Shown here one piece after another: positions 1-7,343 of a stretch of 34,467 bases of DNA. The stretch covers positions 1 to 34,467 of the forward strand of contig JAEEHC010000073.1 of NCBI GenBank assembly GCA_016280635.1, read 5' to 3'. A program made the position numbers and the translations under genes. The first letter of the stretch is position 1. The number at the start of each line of letters is the position of its first letter. Source of the DNA: Erysipelotrichaceae bacterium. GTDB lineage: Bacteria > Bacillota_I > Bacilli_A > Erysipelotrichales > Erysipelotrichaceae. The notes below the pieces were generated by a model, which was not told the origin of the DNA, ran no database searches, and saw only the letters and a program-made list of their open reading frames with translations.

Positions 1-249
1 CAATATTTGGCTACTCATATTCTACTTCTATTTCCTTTGTCTGACCATACTTGAAATTCAGTTCTGATCTTTAAAACTTCTTTTTTCTTTGCTCCTTTTC
101 TTCCGCGGCTTTAAAACGGAATTTACTCTGCAAAGTTACACTTTTTTTAGCCTCCAGGACGAAAAAAGTCCTTCGCTTTTCAACGTCAACGGGGCAAAGG
201 AAAACCGGAAACGGTTTTCCGTTTCCGGCCAGCTTTTCTCTTTGTTTTC
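1..249. other. Non-coding left edge
   Basis: No coding region is supported here. The segment is T-rich on the plus strand. It contains a weak hairpin around 154-174 (five-base arms AGGAC/GTCCT) and, at 205-228, the strong terminator listed separately. The weak hairpin could end a plus-strand transcript arriving from outside the window, but nothing else supports that. Confidence 0.6.
205..228 (-). terminator. Rho-independent terminator of the DUF4153-like gene
   Basis: A perfect 10-bp inverted repeat (CCGGAAACGG / CCGTTTCCGG) with a 4-nt loop lies about 20 nt beyond the stop codon of the minus-strand gene. In the minus direction it is followed by TTTTCC. The arms can also pair as an alternative hairpin shifted left (GGAAAACCG-GAAA-CGGTTTTCC). 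Confidence 0.8.
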
Positions 250-1854
250 CTATTTTCTTAACAGATAGCCGGATAACCGAACATGCTCAAAGGTTCCGTC
301 TTCACGGCAGGCAGCATATATGCTCAGCACTTCAATGACCCCATCATCGACGGCAAAGCGGACGTGTTCCGGCCGGTTGTCTTCATCAAAGCCATTCACG
401 AAGCTGCGCAGTTGCTCCGTCAGATCATAGCCTTCTATGATGACTTCCTGTCGGTTGGCTTCAAAGCCGTAGTAACTGACGTTCTTCATCGTGCGGTAGC
501 CGGCAACGTCAAATTCCGTTGCTTCGCCGGCGTCCCACCAGCATTCCTTAGAGTGCACGTAGGGGTTATGGTCTTCATAGCCAAAGCCGTAGAGCACTTC
601 CGGGTCCTTGGAGATCAGGTATTTCTGCCTTTCTGAAAGCGTCTCGTCTTCCTGATAATAGAGATAATCATAGGCGCTTAACAGTTTCTTCTGATCATCA
701 TAGGAAATCATGCCGTTGGGGATGACCGCGTTATCAAAATCCAGCATGTTGTTTTTCTTCAGCACGTTTTCGATGATCTGCTGCTGCCAGCGGTTGGAGA
801 TCGTCAGGCAGTTGAGCGGACCGACGGTGACCAGCAGGCAGACCGCGGCCATGGCCAGAAACAGCCAGTTGACCCGGTGGACAAACAGAGAATCAGCGAT
901 GAACAGCAAGGCGATCACATCGCAGGCCAGCGAGAGCCAGCGGGGTGCCGTCACGCCCAGATCATCAATGCGGATGTAGACGGCCACGGCCTGGATCAGC
1001 ACCACCGGCAGCATCAGCCAGCCGCCAAGACGCAGGTAGCTCTGGTGAGCCGGGGAATCCTCGCAGCGCACCGACAGGTAATAACCGCAGAACATCAGCA
1101 AGGCCAGCGAGGCGAAGATGTTGATCCGGCCCCGGGGCAGGTTCATGGTGATGATGCTCTTGAACAGGTAGATGTAAAGGATCGCCAGTAACAGCAGATA
1201 GATCGCCAGCGCGGCCTTGTTGAAGACCAGGCTGTAGACCTTCGGCACGCTGACCTCATCGCCATCTTCCGGCAGACAGGCCAGATAGTGGTTGACACCG
1301 ATGACCAGATAGATCAGGGTGGCGGCGATCAGATAGAGCTTGTAGCTGTCATTGAAGTCGTAGATCAGGTTGGTAAAGGCGGCGATGCAGATGCATACCC
1401 CGGCCATGACAACACTGGTCAGCAAGACGGTATAGAAGCCCTGGGAAACCAGATAGCCGAAGGTATTATCGGTTCCGGAGAACAGGAACACCTCATAGGC
1501 GACCAGACAGAACAGGGCACCGTTGACCCCGGCGTAGGTCATGATCGTAAAGACATTGTTTTCAAAGCGGTTGAGCAGCCAGGTGCAGACAACCACATAG
1601 ACGGCCGTGATCACCGCCGGGATCAGCCTGCTGAAGCCGTATTTCTCCGCTACCAGGGTCAGAAGCAGACTCAGCAGCATTCCTGAGCATAACGCCATCA
1701 TCAGATAGCCCTGGATGTCCTCAATGTCATCAATGATGATGCAGTAACAGATTAACAGCGCCAAAACAATGCTGACGGCGAAGGTCAGCGAGAAGCGCCG
1801 GACGCTCTTGCGGTAACTGTCCACAAACCGGCTGATCAGATTCTGTATTTTCAT
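250..1854 (-). CDS. DUF4153-like polytopic membrane protein
   Basis: A 534-aa protein. Roughly the first 360 residues are a run of about ten to twelve hydrophobic membrane segments, starting at residues 24-42 after a short basic N-terminus (RKSVRRF). The last 170 residues are hydrophilic and rich in Tyr, Asp and Glu, so probably a soluble domain. Overall shape and N-terminus resemble the DUF4153/DUF4173 family of uncharacterised Bacillota membrane proteins; this is recognition by eye. The gene stands alone, with a strong promoter (1895-1923), a leader hairpin (1871-1891) and its own terminator (205-228). The start follows a GAGAGGA ribosome binding site. Molecular function is unknown. Confidence 0.7.
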   Translation of the reverse strand: MKIQNLISRFVDSYRKSVRRFSLTFAVSIVLALLICYCIIIDDIEDIQGYLMMALCSGMLLSLLLTLVAEKYGFSRLIPAVITAVYVVVCTWLLNRFENNVFTIMTYAGVNGALFCLVAYEVFLFSGTDNTFGYLVSQGFYTVLLTSVVMAGVCICIAAFTNLIYDFNDSYKLYLIAATLIYLVIGVNHYLACLPEDGDEVSVPKVYSLVFNKAALAIYLLLLAILYIYLFKSIITMNLPRGRINIFASLALLMFCGYYLSVRCEDSPAHQSYLRLGGWLMLPVVLIQAVAVYIRIDDLGVTAPRWLSLACDVIALLFIADSLFVHRVNWLFLAMAAVCLLVTVGPLNCLTISNRWQQQIIENVLKKNNMLDFDNAVIPNGMISYDDQKKLLSAYDYLYYQEDETLSERQKYLISKDPEVLYGFGYEDHNPYVHSKECWWDAGEATEFDVAGYRTMKNVSYYGFEANRQEVIIEGYDLTEQLRSFVNGFDEDNRPEHVRFAVDDGVIEVLSIYAACREDGTFEHVRLSGYLLRK

Positions 1855-1870
1855 TAAATCAGTCCTCTCG

Positions 1871-1891
1871 TTAGGCGGCCGCAGCCGCTAA
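1871..1891 (-). promoter_or_regulatory. Stem-loop in the leader of the DUF4153-like gene
   Basis: On the minus strand TTAG-CGGC, a TGCG loop, then GCCG-C-CTAA forms an 8-bp stem with one bulged C. It sits between the -10 element and the ribosome binding site, so it should be in the 5' leader. It could affect translation or mRNA stability. No ligand or protein is suggested by the sequence. Confidence 0.45.
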
Positions 1892-1894
1892 TCC

Positions 1895-1923
1895 ATTATA
1901 GAACGGGAAAAAGGCAATGTAAA
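1895..1923 (-). promoter_or_regulatory. SigA-type promoter of the DUF4153-like gene
   Basis: On the minus strand: -35 TTTACA (1918-1923), 17-nt spacer, -10 TATAAT (1895-1900, perfect consensus). It drives the gene starting at 1854 and lies back to back with the promoter of the divergent ABC exporter. Confidence 0.75.
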
Positions 1924-1946
1924 ATCACCGGGATGCCTCCTGCCGC

Positions 1947-1975
1947 TTTCATTCAGCGCGCAAATGTGCTATACA
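1947..1975 (+). promoter_or_regulatory. Promoter of the ABC exporter operon
   Basis: -35-like TTTCAT (1947-1952), 17-nt spacer, extended -10 TGCTATACA (TATACA at 1970-1975). Transcription would start near 1982, only about 14 nt before the ATG at 1996. This supports that start over the in-frame ATG at 1933, which lies upstream of the promoter. Confidence 0.55.
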
Positions 1976-1995
1976 GTGAGTATGGGGTTAAAGAA

Positions 1996-3696
1996 ATGAA
2001 AGAATATGCTGCCAAATACCGTCTGCCGCTGATCCTGGGTCCCCTGTTCAAGATCCTGGAGGTCTTTTTTGACCTGCTGGTCCCGGCGATCATGAACAGC
2101 GTCATTGACATCGGCATCGCCAATGGCGACAAGCCCTACATTACCTCCCACATCATCCTGATCATCGCCCTGGGACTGACCGGATTCATCTGTACGGCCA
2201 TCGCCCAGTTTTTTGCCGCCCGGGCCGGGGTCGGGGTGGCCAGCGAGATCAGATCAAGGCTGTTCGCCCACATCCAGTCCCTGTCGGAAAAGGAGATGGA
2301 CCAGTTCAGCTACAGTTCCCTCAATTCCCGGCTGACCAATGATACCTATCAGGTTCAAAACGGCCTCAACCTGGCCATCCGGCTGCTGGTGCGCTCTCCC
2401 TTCATCGTCTTCGGCGCCTTCTTCATGGCCTGGCGCCTTTCGCCCCGGCTTTCACTGATCTTCATCGTAATGATCCTGATCCTTCTGGTCATCGTCAGCG
2501 CCATTACTCTATTGACCATCCCGATGTACGGGCAGGTTCAGAAGCAGCTGGACAGCGTCATGGCCCGGCTGAAGGACAACCTGACCGGCGTGCGGATCTT
2601 ACGGGCCTTCAACCGCCAGAAAGAGGAGATCAGTCAGTTTGAACAGGTGACTCAGGGGCAGCTGCAGGCCCAGAAAAGGGTGGCTTTCATCGCCAACCTG
2701 CTTAACCCGCTGACCTACGCCCTGGTCAATGTGGCCATCATCCTGATCATTCATTTCGGCGCCATTCAGATCAGTGCCGGCCAGTTATCCACCGGCAATC
2801 TGATCGCCTTATATAACTATCTCTCCCAGATCCTGATCGAACTGATCAAGCTGGTCAACCTGATCATCGTCATCAACCGTTCCCTGGCATCCTACCGCCG
2901 CATTCAGCAGGTCATCAACACGCCCAATTCCCTGCCCTTATGCTCACAGCTGCCCCAGACAGCTGCCGGCTCGCCGGCCCTGGAATTCCGCAATGTCAGC
3001 TTCCGCTACCCCAGCAGCGCTGCCGACACCCTGGAGGACATCAGTTTCAGCCTTTCCCCGGGCCAGTGTCTGGGCATCATCGGAGCTACCGGTTCCGGCA
3101 AGAGCACGATCGCCGATCTGATCGCCCGCCATTACGATGTTACTGCCGGTCAGATCCTGCTTAACGGCGCCGACATCAGGGACTATCCCCTTGAAGAACT
3201 CCATCAGCGCATCTCCCTGGTCTACCAGAAGGCCTCGCTGTTTTCCGGCACCGTCCGCAGTAACCTGCTCACGGCCCGCGGCGATGCCAGCGAAGCCCAG
3301 ATGATCAGCGCTCTTAAGGACGCCCAGGTCTTTGACAGCATCGACGGCGATCTGGACCGCAGCGTCAGCCAGAGCGGCACCAATTTTTCCGGCGGCCAGC
3401 GCCAGCGGCTGACCATCGCCCAGGCCTTCCTCAGAAACGCGGACATCCTGATACTTGACGATGCCACCAGCGCCCTGGACTTCAAAACGGAAAGCCTGAT
3501 CAGAGAAAAGCTGGCGGAAAGCCGCCAGACCCTGATCATCATCTCCCAGCGCGTCAGCAACATGATTAGCGCCGATGCAATCCTGGTACTGGACAACGGC
3601 CGGGCCGTTGGCCTGGGCAGCCACCGCCAGCTATTGGCAAGCTGTCCGGTCTATCAGGAGACCTGTGCCTCCCAGCAGGCTGAGGAGGTGGCTTAG
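1996..3696 (+). CDS. ABC exporter half-transporter, degenerate-site subunit
   Basis: A 566-aa ABC-transporter subunit: N-terminal six-helix membrane domain (about 1-320), then a nucleotide-binding domain. Visible motifs are Walker A GATGSGKST (363-371), Q-loop LVYQKAS, signature FSGGQRQR (464-471) and Walker B ILILD (484-488). The catalytic glutamate after Walker B is Asp (D489), and the switch histidine is Gln (Q518, SQRVS). That is the pattern of the non-hydrolysing subunit of heterodimeric exporters such as TM287/288 and BmrCD (family knowledge). The next gene starts one nucleotide after the stop and carries the intact catalytic residues, so the two almost certainly form a heterodimer in the cytoplasmic membrane. 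ATG 1996 is chosen because of the promoter and GGGG upstream. Substrate unknown; a drug or lipid is plausible. Confidence 0.93.
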   Translation: MKEYAAKYRLPLILGPLFKILEVFFDLLVPAIMNSVIDIGIANGDKPYITSHIILIIALGLTGFICTAIAQFFAARAGVGVASEIRSRLFAHIQSLSEKEMDQFSYSSLNSRLTNDTYQVQNGLNLAIRLLVRSPFIVFGAFFMAWRLSPRLSLIFIVMILILLVIVSAITLLTIPMYGQVQKQLDSVMARLKDNLTGVRILRAFNRQKEEISQFEQVTQGQLQAQKRVAFIANLLNPLTYALVNVAIILIIHFGAIQISAGQLSTGNLIALYNYLSQILIELIKLVNLIIVINRSLASYRRIQQVINTPNSLPLCSQLPQTAAGSPALEFRNVSFRYPSSAADTLEDISFSLSPGQCLGIIGATGSGKSTIADLIARHYDVTAGQILLNGADIRDYPLEELHQRISLVYQKASLFSGTVRSNLLTARGDASEAQMISALKDAQVFDSIDGDLDRSVSQSGTNFSGGQRQRLTIAQAFLRNADILILDDATSALDFKTESLIREKLAESRQTLIIISQRVSNMISADAILVLDNGRAVGLGSHRQLLASCPVYQETCASQQAEEVA

Positions 3697-3697
3697 C

Positions 3698-5410
3698 ATG
3701 AAGCGCTATCTCACTAAACACGCCCTGGCCCTGATCCTGATCGTACTGTGCTCCTGCGCCAGCGCTCTGGTAAGGATCCTGATCCCGCTGATCGTCGGCA
3801 AGGCCATCGATTCCATGATGCCCATTGCCAATTTGGACTTCGCCCTGATAAAGGATTACCTTAAGCAGCTGGCTCTGTGCGCTGCCGTCTACAGCCTGAG
3901 CCAGTGGCTTTCCGGTCAGCTGTCCAACCGCACGGTCTTCACCATTACCCGGGAAATAAGAAACGATCTGTTTGCCCGCCTCCAGCAATTACCGCTGAGC
4001 TATCTTGACAGCCATCTGCATGGCCAGACCATCAACATCCTGATCAGCGACGTCGAGCAGTTCTGCGACGGCCTGCTTTTGATATCGGGCTCGCTTTTCG
4101 GCGGCATCATTACCATCCTGACCATCCTGATCTTCATGTTCCGGCTCAACGGTTCCATTGCCCTGACCGTCGTACTGCTGACGCCATTGTCGCTTTTGAT
4201 CGCCCGCTTCATCGCCCGCAACACCCATTCCCTCTTCACCAGTCAGTCTGACCTGAAGGGAAAACTGAACGGCCTGAGCGATGAGTTCATCACCTCCCAG
4301 AAGCGCATCCGTACCTTCAATTACCACAAGGAAGCTCAGCAGCGCTTTGACGCAGTCAACGAGCAGCTGAGGCAGTGTTCGACCAAAGCCATCTTCTTCT
4401 CTTCCCTGGTCAATCCCTCGACCAGGCTGATCAATAACGCCATCTATGCCCTGACCGGTCTGCAGGGCGCCCTGATGTGCCTCAATGGCACCCTGACCGT
4501 CGGAGCGCTGTCGGTCTTTCTTAGTTATGCCGGAGAATTCGGCAAGCCCTTCAACGACATCTCCTCGGTACTGAGTGAGCTGCAGAGCTGCCGGGCTTCC
4601 GGCGCCAAGATCGAAGCTCTGCTTAGTGAACCGCTGGAAAGCCGCGATGACAGCGCCGAGCAGCTGGATCCGGCCAGCTCCGCCATCAGCTTTGAGGACA
4701 TCCATTTCAGTTATGACAAAATCAAGCCCATCATCGCCGGCCTGTCTCTGAACATCAGAGACGGTGAAAGAGTCGCCCTGGTCGGGACCACCGGCTGCGG
4801 CAAGACCACCCTGATCAATCTGTTGCTGCGCTTCTATGACCCTGATAAGGGTACCATCCGGCTGGACGGCACCGACATCACCGCGGTTTCCCGCGCCAGT
4901 TTGCGAAGCTGCTTCGGCATGGTGCTGCAGGACAGCTGGGTCAAGCAGTCGACCATCCGGGAAAACCTGATCATCGGCAATCCCGCCGTCAGTCAGCAGC
5001 GGATCGATGAGATCTGCGCCATCACCCACTGCGATTCCTTCATCCGCCGGATGAAGGACGGCTATGAGACCGTCATCGCCGATGACAATGTGCTGTCAGC
5101 GGGGCAGAAGCAGCTGTTGAGCATTGCCCGGGTCATGATCGCCGATCCCCGGATCCTGATATTGGATGAGGCGACTTCCAACATCGATACCCGTACCGAG
5201 ATCAATGTCCAGAAGGCTCTGGAAGCCTTAATGGAAAACAAGACCTCATTAATCGTCGCCCACCGGCTCTCCACCATCGTCAACTGCGACCGCATTGTGG
5301 TAATGGATAAGGGTCAGATCATCGAACAGGGCAGCCATAAGCAGCTGCTGGCCCAAAGGGGTTTCTATTACACCCTCTACAACTCCCAGTTCCGCCATGG
5401 CAATTTCTGA
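3698..5410 (+). CDS. ABC exporter half-transporter, catalytic subunit
   Basis: A 570-aa partner of the preceding gene, with an N-terminal membrane domain and a C-terminal ATPase. Walker A is GTTGCGKTT (363-371), Walker B ILILDEATS carries the catalytic Glu (E491), and the switch His is present (H522, AHRLS). The signature is changed to LSAGQ (466-470). With the neighbour's FSGGQ, this gives one consensus and one degenerate ATP site, as expected of an asymmetric heterodimer. The start at 3698 follows a GAGGAGG ribosome binding site (from 3682) inside the end of the first gene, which implies translational coupling. The reading frame is open further upstream, but only over the neighbour's coding region. 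A bidirectional terminator follows at 5436-5455. Confidence 0.93.
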   Translation: MKRYLTKHALALILIVLCSCASALVRILIPLIVGKAIDSMMPIANLDFALIKDYLKQLALCAAVYSLSQWLSGQLSNRTVFTITREIRNDLFARLQQLPLSYLDSHLHGQTINILISDVEQFCDGLLLISGSLFGGIITILTILIFMFRLNGSIALTVVLLTPLSLLIARFIARNTHSLFTSQSDLKGKLNGLSDEFITSQKRIRTFNYHKEAQQRFDAVNEQLRQCSTKAIFFSSLVNPSTRLINNAIYALTGLQGALMCLNGTLTVGALSVFLSYAGEFGKPFNDISSVLSELQSCRASGAKIEALLSEPLESRDDSAEQLDPASSAISFEDIHFSYDKIKPIIAGLSLNIRDGERVALVGTTGCGKTTLINLLLRFYDPDKGTIRLDGTDITAVSRASLRSCFGMVLQDSWVKQSTIRENLIIGNPAVSQQRIDEICAITHCDSFIRRMKDGYETVIADDNVLSAGQKQLLSIARVMIADPRILILDEATSNIDTRTEINVQKALEALMENKTSLIVAHRLSTIVNCDRIVVMDKGQIIEQGSHKQLLAQRGFYYTLYNSQFRHGNF

Positions 5411-5435
5411 TTAGTACTTAAGAAGGCATAAAAAA

Positions 5436-5455
5436 ATCTCCGGATCACCGGAGAT
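5436..5455. terminator. Bidirectional terminator between ABC operon and tRNA-Leu
   Basis: Perfect 8-bp stem ATCTCCGG / CCGGAGAT with loop ATCA. It is flanked by an A-run on the left and CTTTTCTTT on the right, so it gives a U-tract in both directions. It serves the plus-strand ABC genes and the minus-strand tRNA-Leu. Confidence 0.85.
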
Positions 5456-5467
5456 CTTTTCTTTCGA

Positions 5468-5552
5468 TGGTGCACCAGGTGAGACTTGAACTCACACGGG
5501 TCTCCCCACACGCCCCTGAAACGTGCGCGTCTGCCTATTTCGCCACTGGTGC
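5468..5552 (-). tRNA. tRNA-Leu (anticodon CAG)
   Basis: An 85-nt class II tRNA with encoded CCA. The acceptor stem GCACCAG pairs with CTGGTGC, followed by A and CCA. The D arm is TGGCGAAATAGGCAGA. The anticodon stem CACGT/GCGTG closes loop TTCAGGG, giving anticodon CAG (reads CUG). A long variable arm and the T arm with GTTCAAGTC follow. All parts match leucine tRNAs. Confidence 0.95.
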
Positions 5553-5560
5553 AGTGCTTT

Positions 5561-5590
5561 ATTATAATACACTATTCTTTCAGCAATGAA
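5561..5590 (-). promoter_or_regulatory. Promoter of tRNA-Leu
   Basis: Minus strand: -10 TATAAT (5561-5566, perfect) and -35-like TTCATT (5585-5590) with an 18-nt spacer. The -10 is only 8 nt upstream of mature tRNA base 1, so the primary transcript would carry a 5' extension of a few nucleotides at most. Confidence 0.65.
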
Positions 5591-5650
5591 AAGTGTTTTT
5601 TTCCATTTTTTGTGAAAACCGTTTTCCCGGCACTGTCCGGCCTCATGGAG

Positions 5651-5678
5651 TTTACCATCCGCGATTATGTAGTAAAAT
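5651..5678 (+). promoter_or_regulatory. Promoter of the 244-aa lipoprotein gene
   Basis: -35-like TTTACC (5651-5656), 16-nt spacer, -10 TAAAAT (5673-5678), 23 nt before the ATG at 5701. It lies inside the in-frame upstream extension of the reading frame, which argues against any earlier start. Confidence 0.5.
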
Positions 5679-5700
5679 AGAAGGGAAAAGAGGTAATGAC

Positions 5701-6435
5701 ATGAAAAAAACCTTAATCACCGCCATCATGACCGTCATGATCGCTCTCCTTATTACCGGATGCTCTTCAGCACCGGAAAACACCAATCAGGTAGAGAAGG
5801 CCGAACCGGGCAAGGCCTGGATCTATGACGCCCAATACGAAGCTGAATTCCTCGTTGATTCCTTTACCGCCCGGGACGGCACCCGCGTTGATGCCGCCAG
5901 AGACCTCATCGTCCCTTTCATCAACATTTCCTCAGCTGATGCCTCCCGCATTAATAACATGATCAAGGGCATCTACAGCGATCTGGTCGATCTGTACAAC
6001 TGGGATTGCCAGGAAAAGATCTGGTGGGAAAAAGCCCGCTATGACAGCTATGAATACGCCAACACCGTCAGTGCCCTGCTGGTCAGCTGCTACGGCGGTA
6101 CGGCCGACGCTCAGGACAGCTATTACGGCTTCTGCTTTGACCTCTCTGACGGTCATCAGCTCAGCTTTGATGAAGCCTGTTCTCTGTTAAAAACCGACAA
6201 GGCAACGGTGCTGAACGGCCTTGACCCGCTGATCCGTAAGGAGATCAACAAAGTGACCGGCAACAAGCTGGACGAGCGCTATGTCAGCGCTACCTATGAA
6301 AAGCTGGAGAGCGCCATCGCCTCCGGTTCCCTCCAGTTTGTCATTGATTCCCGCGGCAAGCTCAACATCGCCGTAGATCTGATGGTCGACGATTTCGAAA
6401 ACGGCATCTTCAGCCGGCTGATCATCCTGCCGTAG
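5701..6435 (+). CDS. Lipoprotein with DUF4163/DUF3298-like (RsiV-type) domain
   Basis: A 244-aa predicted lipoprotein: basic MKKT start, hydrophobic core, lipobox LITGC with the lipidated Cys near residue 18. The mature part alternates short strands and helices. It contains a segment (YYGFCFDLSDGHQLSFDEA) typical of the DUF3298 fold seen in RsiV and PdaC-type extracytoplasmic domains, and ends with further DUF3298-like strands. Family assignment is by eye and moderate. It has its own promoter and an AGAGG ribosome binding site 8 nt before the ATG, and is followed by a bidirectional terminator, so it is monocistronic between two minus-strand tRNAs. It may bind or sense cell-wall ligands (inference); no catalytic residues can be named. 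Confidence 0.7.
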   Translation: MKKTLITAIMTVMIALLITGCSSAPENTNQVEKAEPGKAWIYDAQYEAEFLVDSFTARDGTRVDAARDLIVPFINISSADASRINNMIKGIYSDLVDLYNWDCQEKIWWEKARYDSYEYANTVSALLVSCYGGTADAQDSYYGFCFDLSDGHQLSFDEACSLLKTDKATVLNGLDPLIRKEINKVTGNKLDERYVSATYEKLESAIASGSLQFVIDSRGKLNIAVDLMVDDFENGIFSRLIILP

Positions 6436-6456
6436 GCTTACCCAAAAAGACAAGAA

Positions 6457-6486
6457 AAAATGTCCCTGCCTGAGCAAGGACATTTT
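6457..6486. terminator. Bidirectional terminator between lipoprotein gene and tRNA-Arg
   Basis: AAAATGTCC and GGACATTTT form a 9-bp outer stem. An inner TGC/GCA extension closes a CTGA loop after one mismatch. T-runs follow on both strands (CTTTTTTC on plus, TTTTTTCTTG on minus). Confidence 0.8.
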
Positions 6487-6494
6487 CTTTTTTC

Positions 6495-6571
6495 TGGCGC
6501 GCCCGAAGGAGCTCGAATCCCCGACCTTCTGCTCCGGAGGCAGACGCTCTATCCAACTGAGCTACGGGCGC
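6495..6571 (-). tRNA. tRNA-Arg (anticodon CCG)
   Basis: A 77-nt tRNA with encoded CCA. The acceptor stem GCGCCCG pairs with CGGGCGC. D arm GCTCAGTTGGATAGAGC is present. The anticodon stem TCTGC/GCAGA closes loop CTCCGGA, giving anticodon CCG. The T arm contains GGTTCGA-like sequence (GGGATTCGAGCTCC). It lies downstream of walJ on the same strand and has its own -10. Confidence 0.95.
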
Positions 6572-6581
6572 ATCTTGGACT

Positions 6582-6590
6582 ATTATACCA
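6582..6590 (-). promoter_or_regulatory. Extended -10 of tRNA-Arg
   Basis: The minus strand reads TGGTATAAT, a perfect extended -10, 10 nt upstream of the mature tRNA 5' end. No convincing -35 is seen at 16-18 nt. It lies just beyond the walJ stop codon, so the tRNA can be made independently of the long operon. Confidence 0.6.
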
Positions 6591-6593
6591 CTG

Positions 6594-7340
6594 TTAATGG
6601 TCCAGAGAACAGTAAATTTCAAATTGCCGGACCGCCTTCAGATAGAGGTCCTGACGGTACTGATGGCGGCTGATCAGCAGATTCTTGAGGGTGTAGTAGG
6701 CCAGATCATAATCATTGGCTTCCTCGGAAATGTGAGCCAGGATGATCTGCTTGGTCCGCTCACTCAGACAGCGGGACAGGATGTCGCTGGCATATTCATT
6801 GGACATGTGGCCGCTGTCGGAAAGGATCCGCCGCTTCAGCCAGTCCGGCCGGCTGGTCTTCATCAGCATCTCCGGGTCATGATTGGACTCGAAGATGTAG
6901 TAATCCGCTCCTTTGATCAGCTGCAGATTGGCCTGGGAAATATAGCCGGTATCGGTGAGCTGCACCAGCGTTTCCCTGCCGTCGGTAATGACATAGCCGA
7001 CGCAGATGTCGCAATCATGGCTCAGTACCAGCGCCACGACGGTAAAGCAGCCGACCTTAAAGGGCTTGTAGGGGTCAATGATCCGCTCATTCTGCAATGA
7101 CAGAATGGGAAAGGGAGCATAGACCGGCAGCCGGGAAAACATGGTCACGGACTTGATGTGGTCGCTGTGGCTGTGGGTTATCAGCAGTCCGGCACTCTTC
7201 TCCCATTGCAGGCCGATCTTGGCAAAGGCATCCTTAAGATAGCTGACTGACGGACCGCAGTCAATGATAAGGCTGTCATCACCGCTGGTCACAACGGCGC
7301 AGTTGCCCTTTGAGCCGGAGGCCAGGATGTGGAAATGCAT
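6594..7340 (-). CDS. walJ: WalJ/YycJ-type metallo-beta-lactamase fold hydrolase
   Basis: A 248-aa MBL-fold protein. It starts MHFHILASGSKGNC, the conserved opening of the YycJ/WalJ family, and carries the metal-binding motif THSHSDH (residues 55-61). A C-terminal region contains ILAHISEEAND. Family members are putative 5'-3' exonucleases often encoded after walRKHI in Bacillota; here walRK is absent and the gene ends the dnaB operon. It starts 3 nt after the stop of the M23 peptidase gene, so co-translation is likely. Length matches the family (about 240-265 aa). A cytoplasmic location is expected, since there is no signal peptide. Confidence 0.88.
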   Translation of the reverse strand: MHFHILASGSKGNCAVVTSGDDSLIIDCGPSVSYLKDAFAKIGLQWEKSAGLLITHSHSDHIKSVTMFSRLPVYAPFPILSLQNERIIDPYKPFKVGCFTVVALVLSHDCDICVGYVITDGRETLVQLTDTGYISQANLQLIKGADYYIFESNHDPEMLMKTSRPDWLKRRILSDSGHMSNEYASDILSRCLSERTKQIILAHISEEANDYDLAYYTLKNLLISRHQYRQDLYLKAVRQFEIYCSLDH

Positions 7341-7343
7341 TTT

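Noticed and set aside
154-174. Plus-strand terminator at the left edge
   Set aside because: Only 5 bp of stem and no clean U-tract; no plus-strand gene is visible upstream.
1933-1995. Earlier start for the first ABC subunit
   Set aside because: The ATG at 1933 lies upstream of the predicted promoter -35 and would add 21 residues unlike ABC exporter N-termini.
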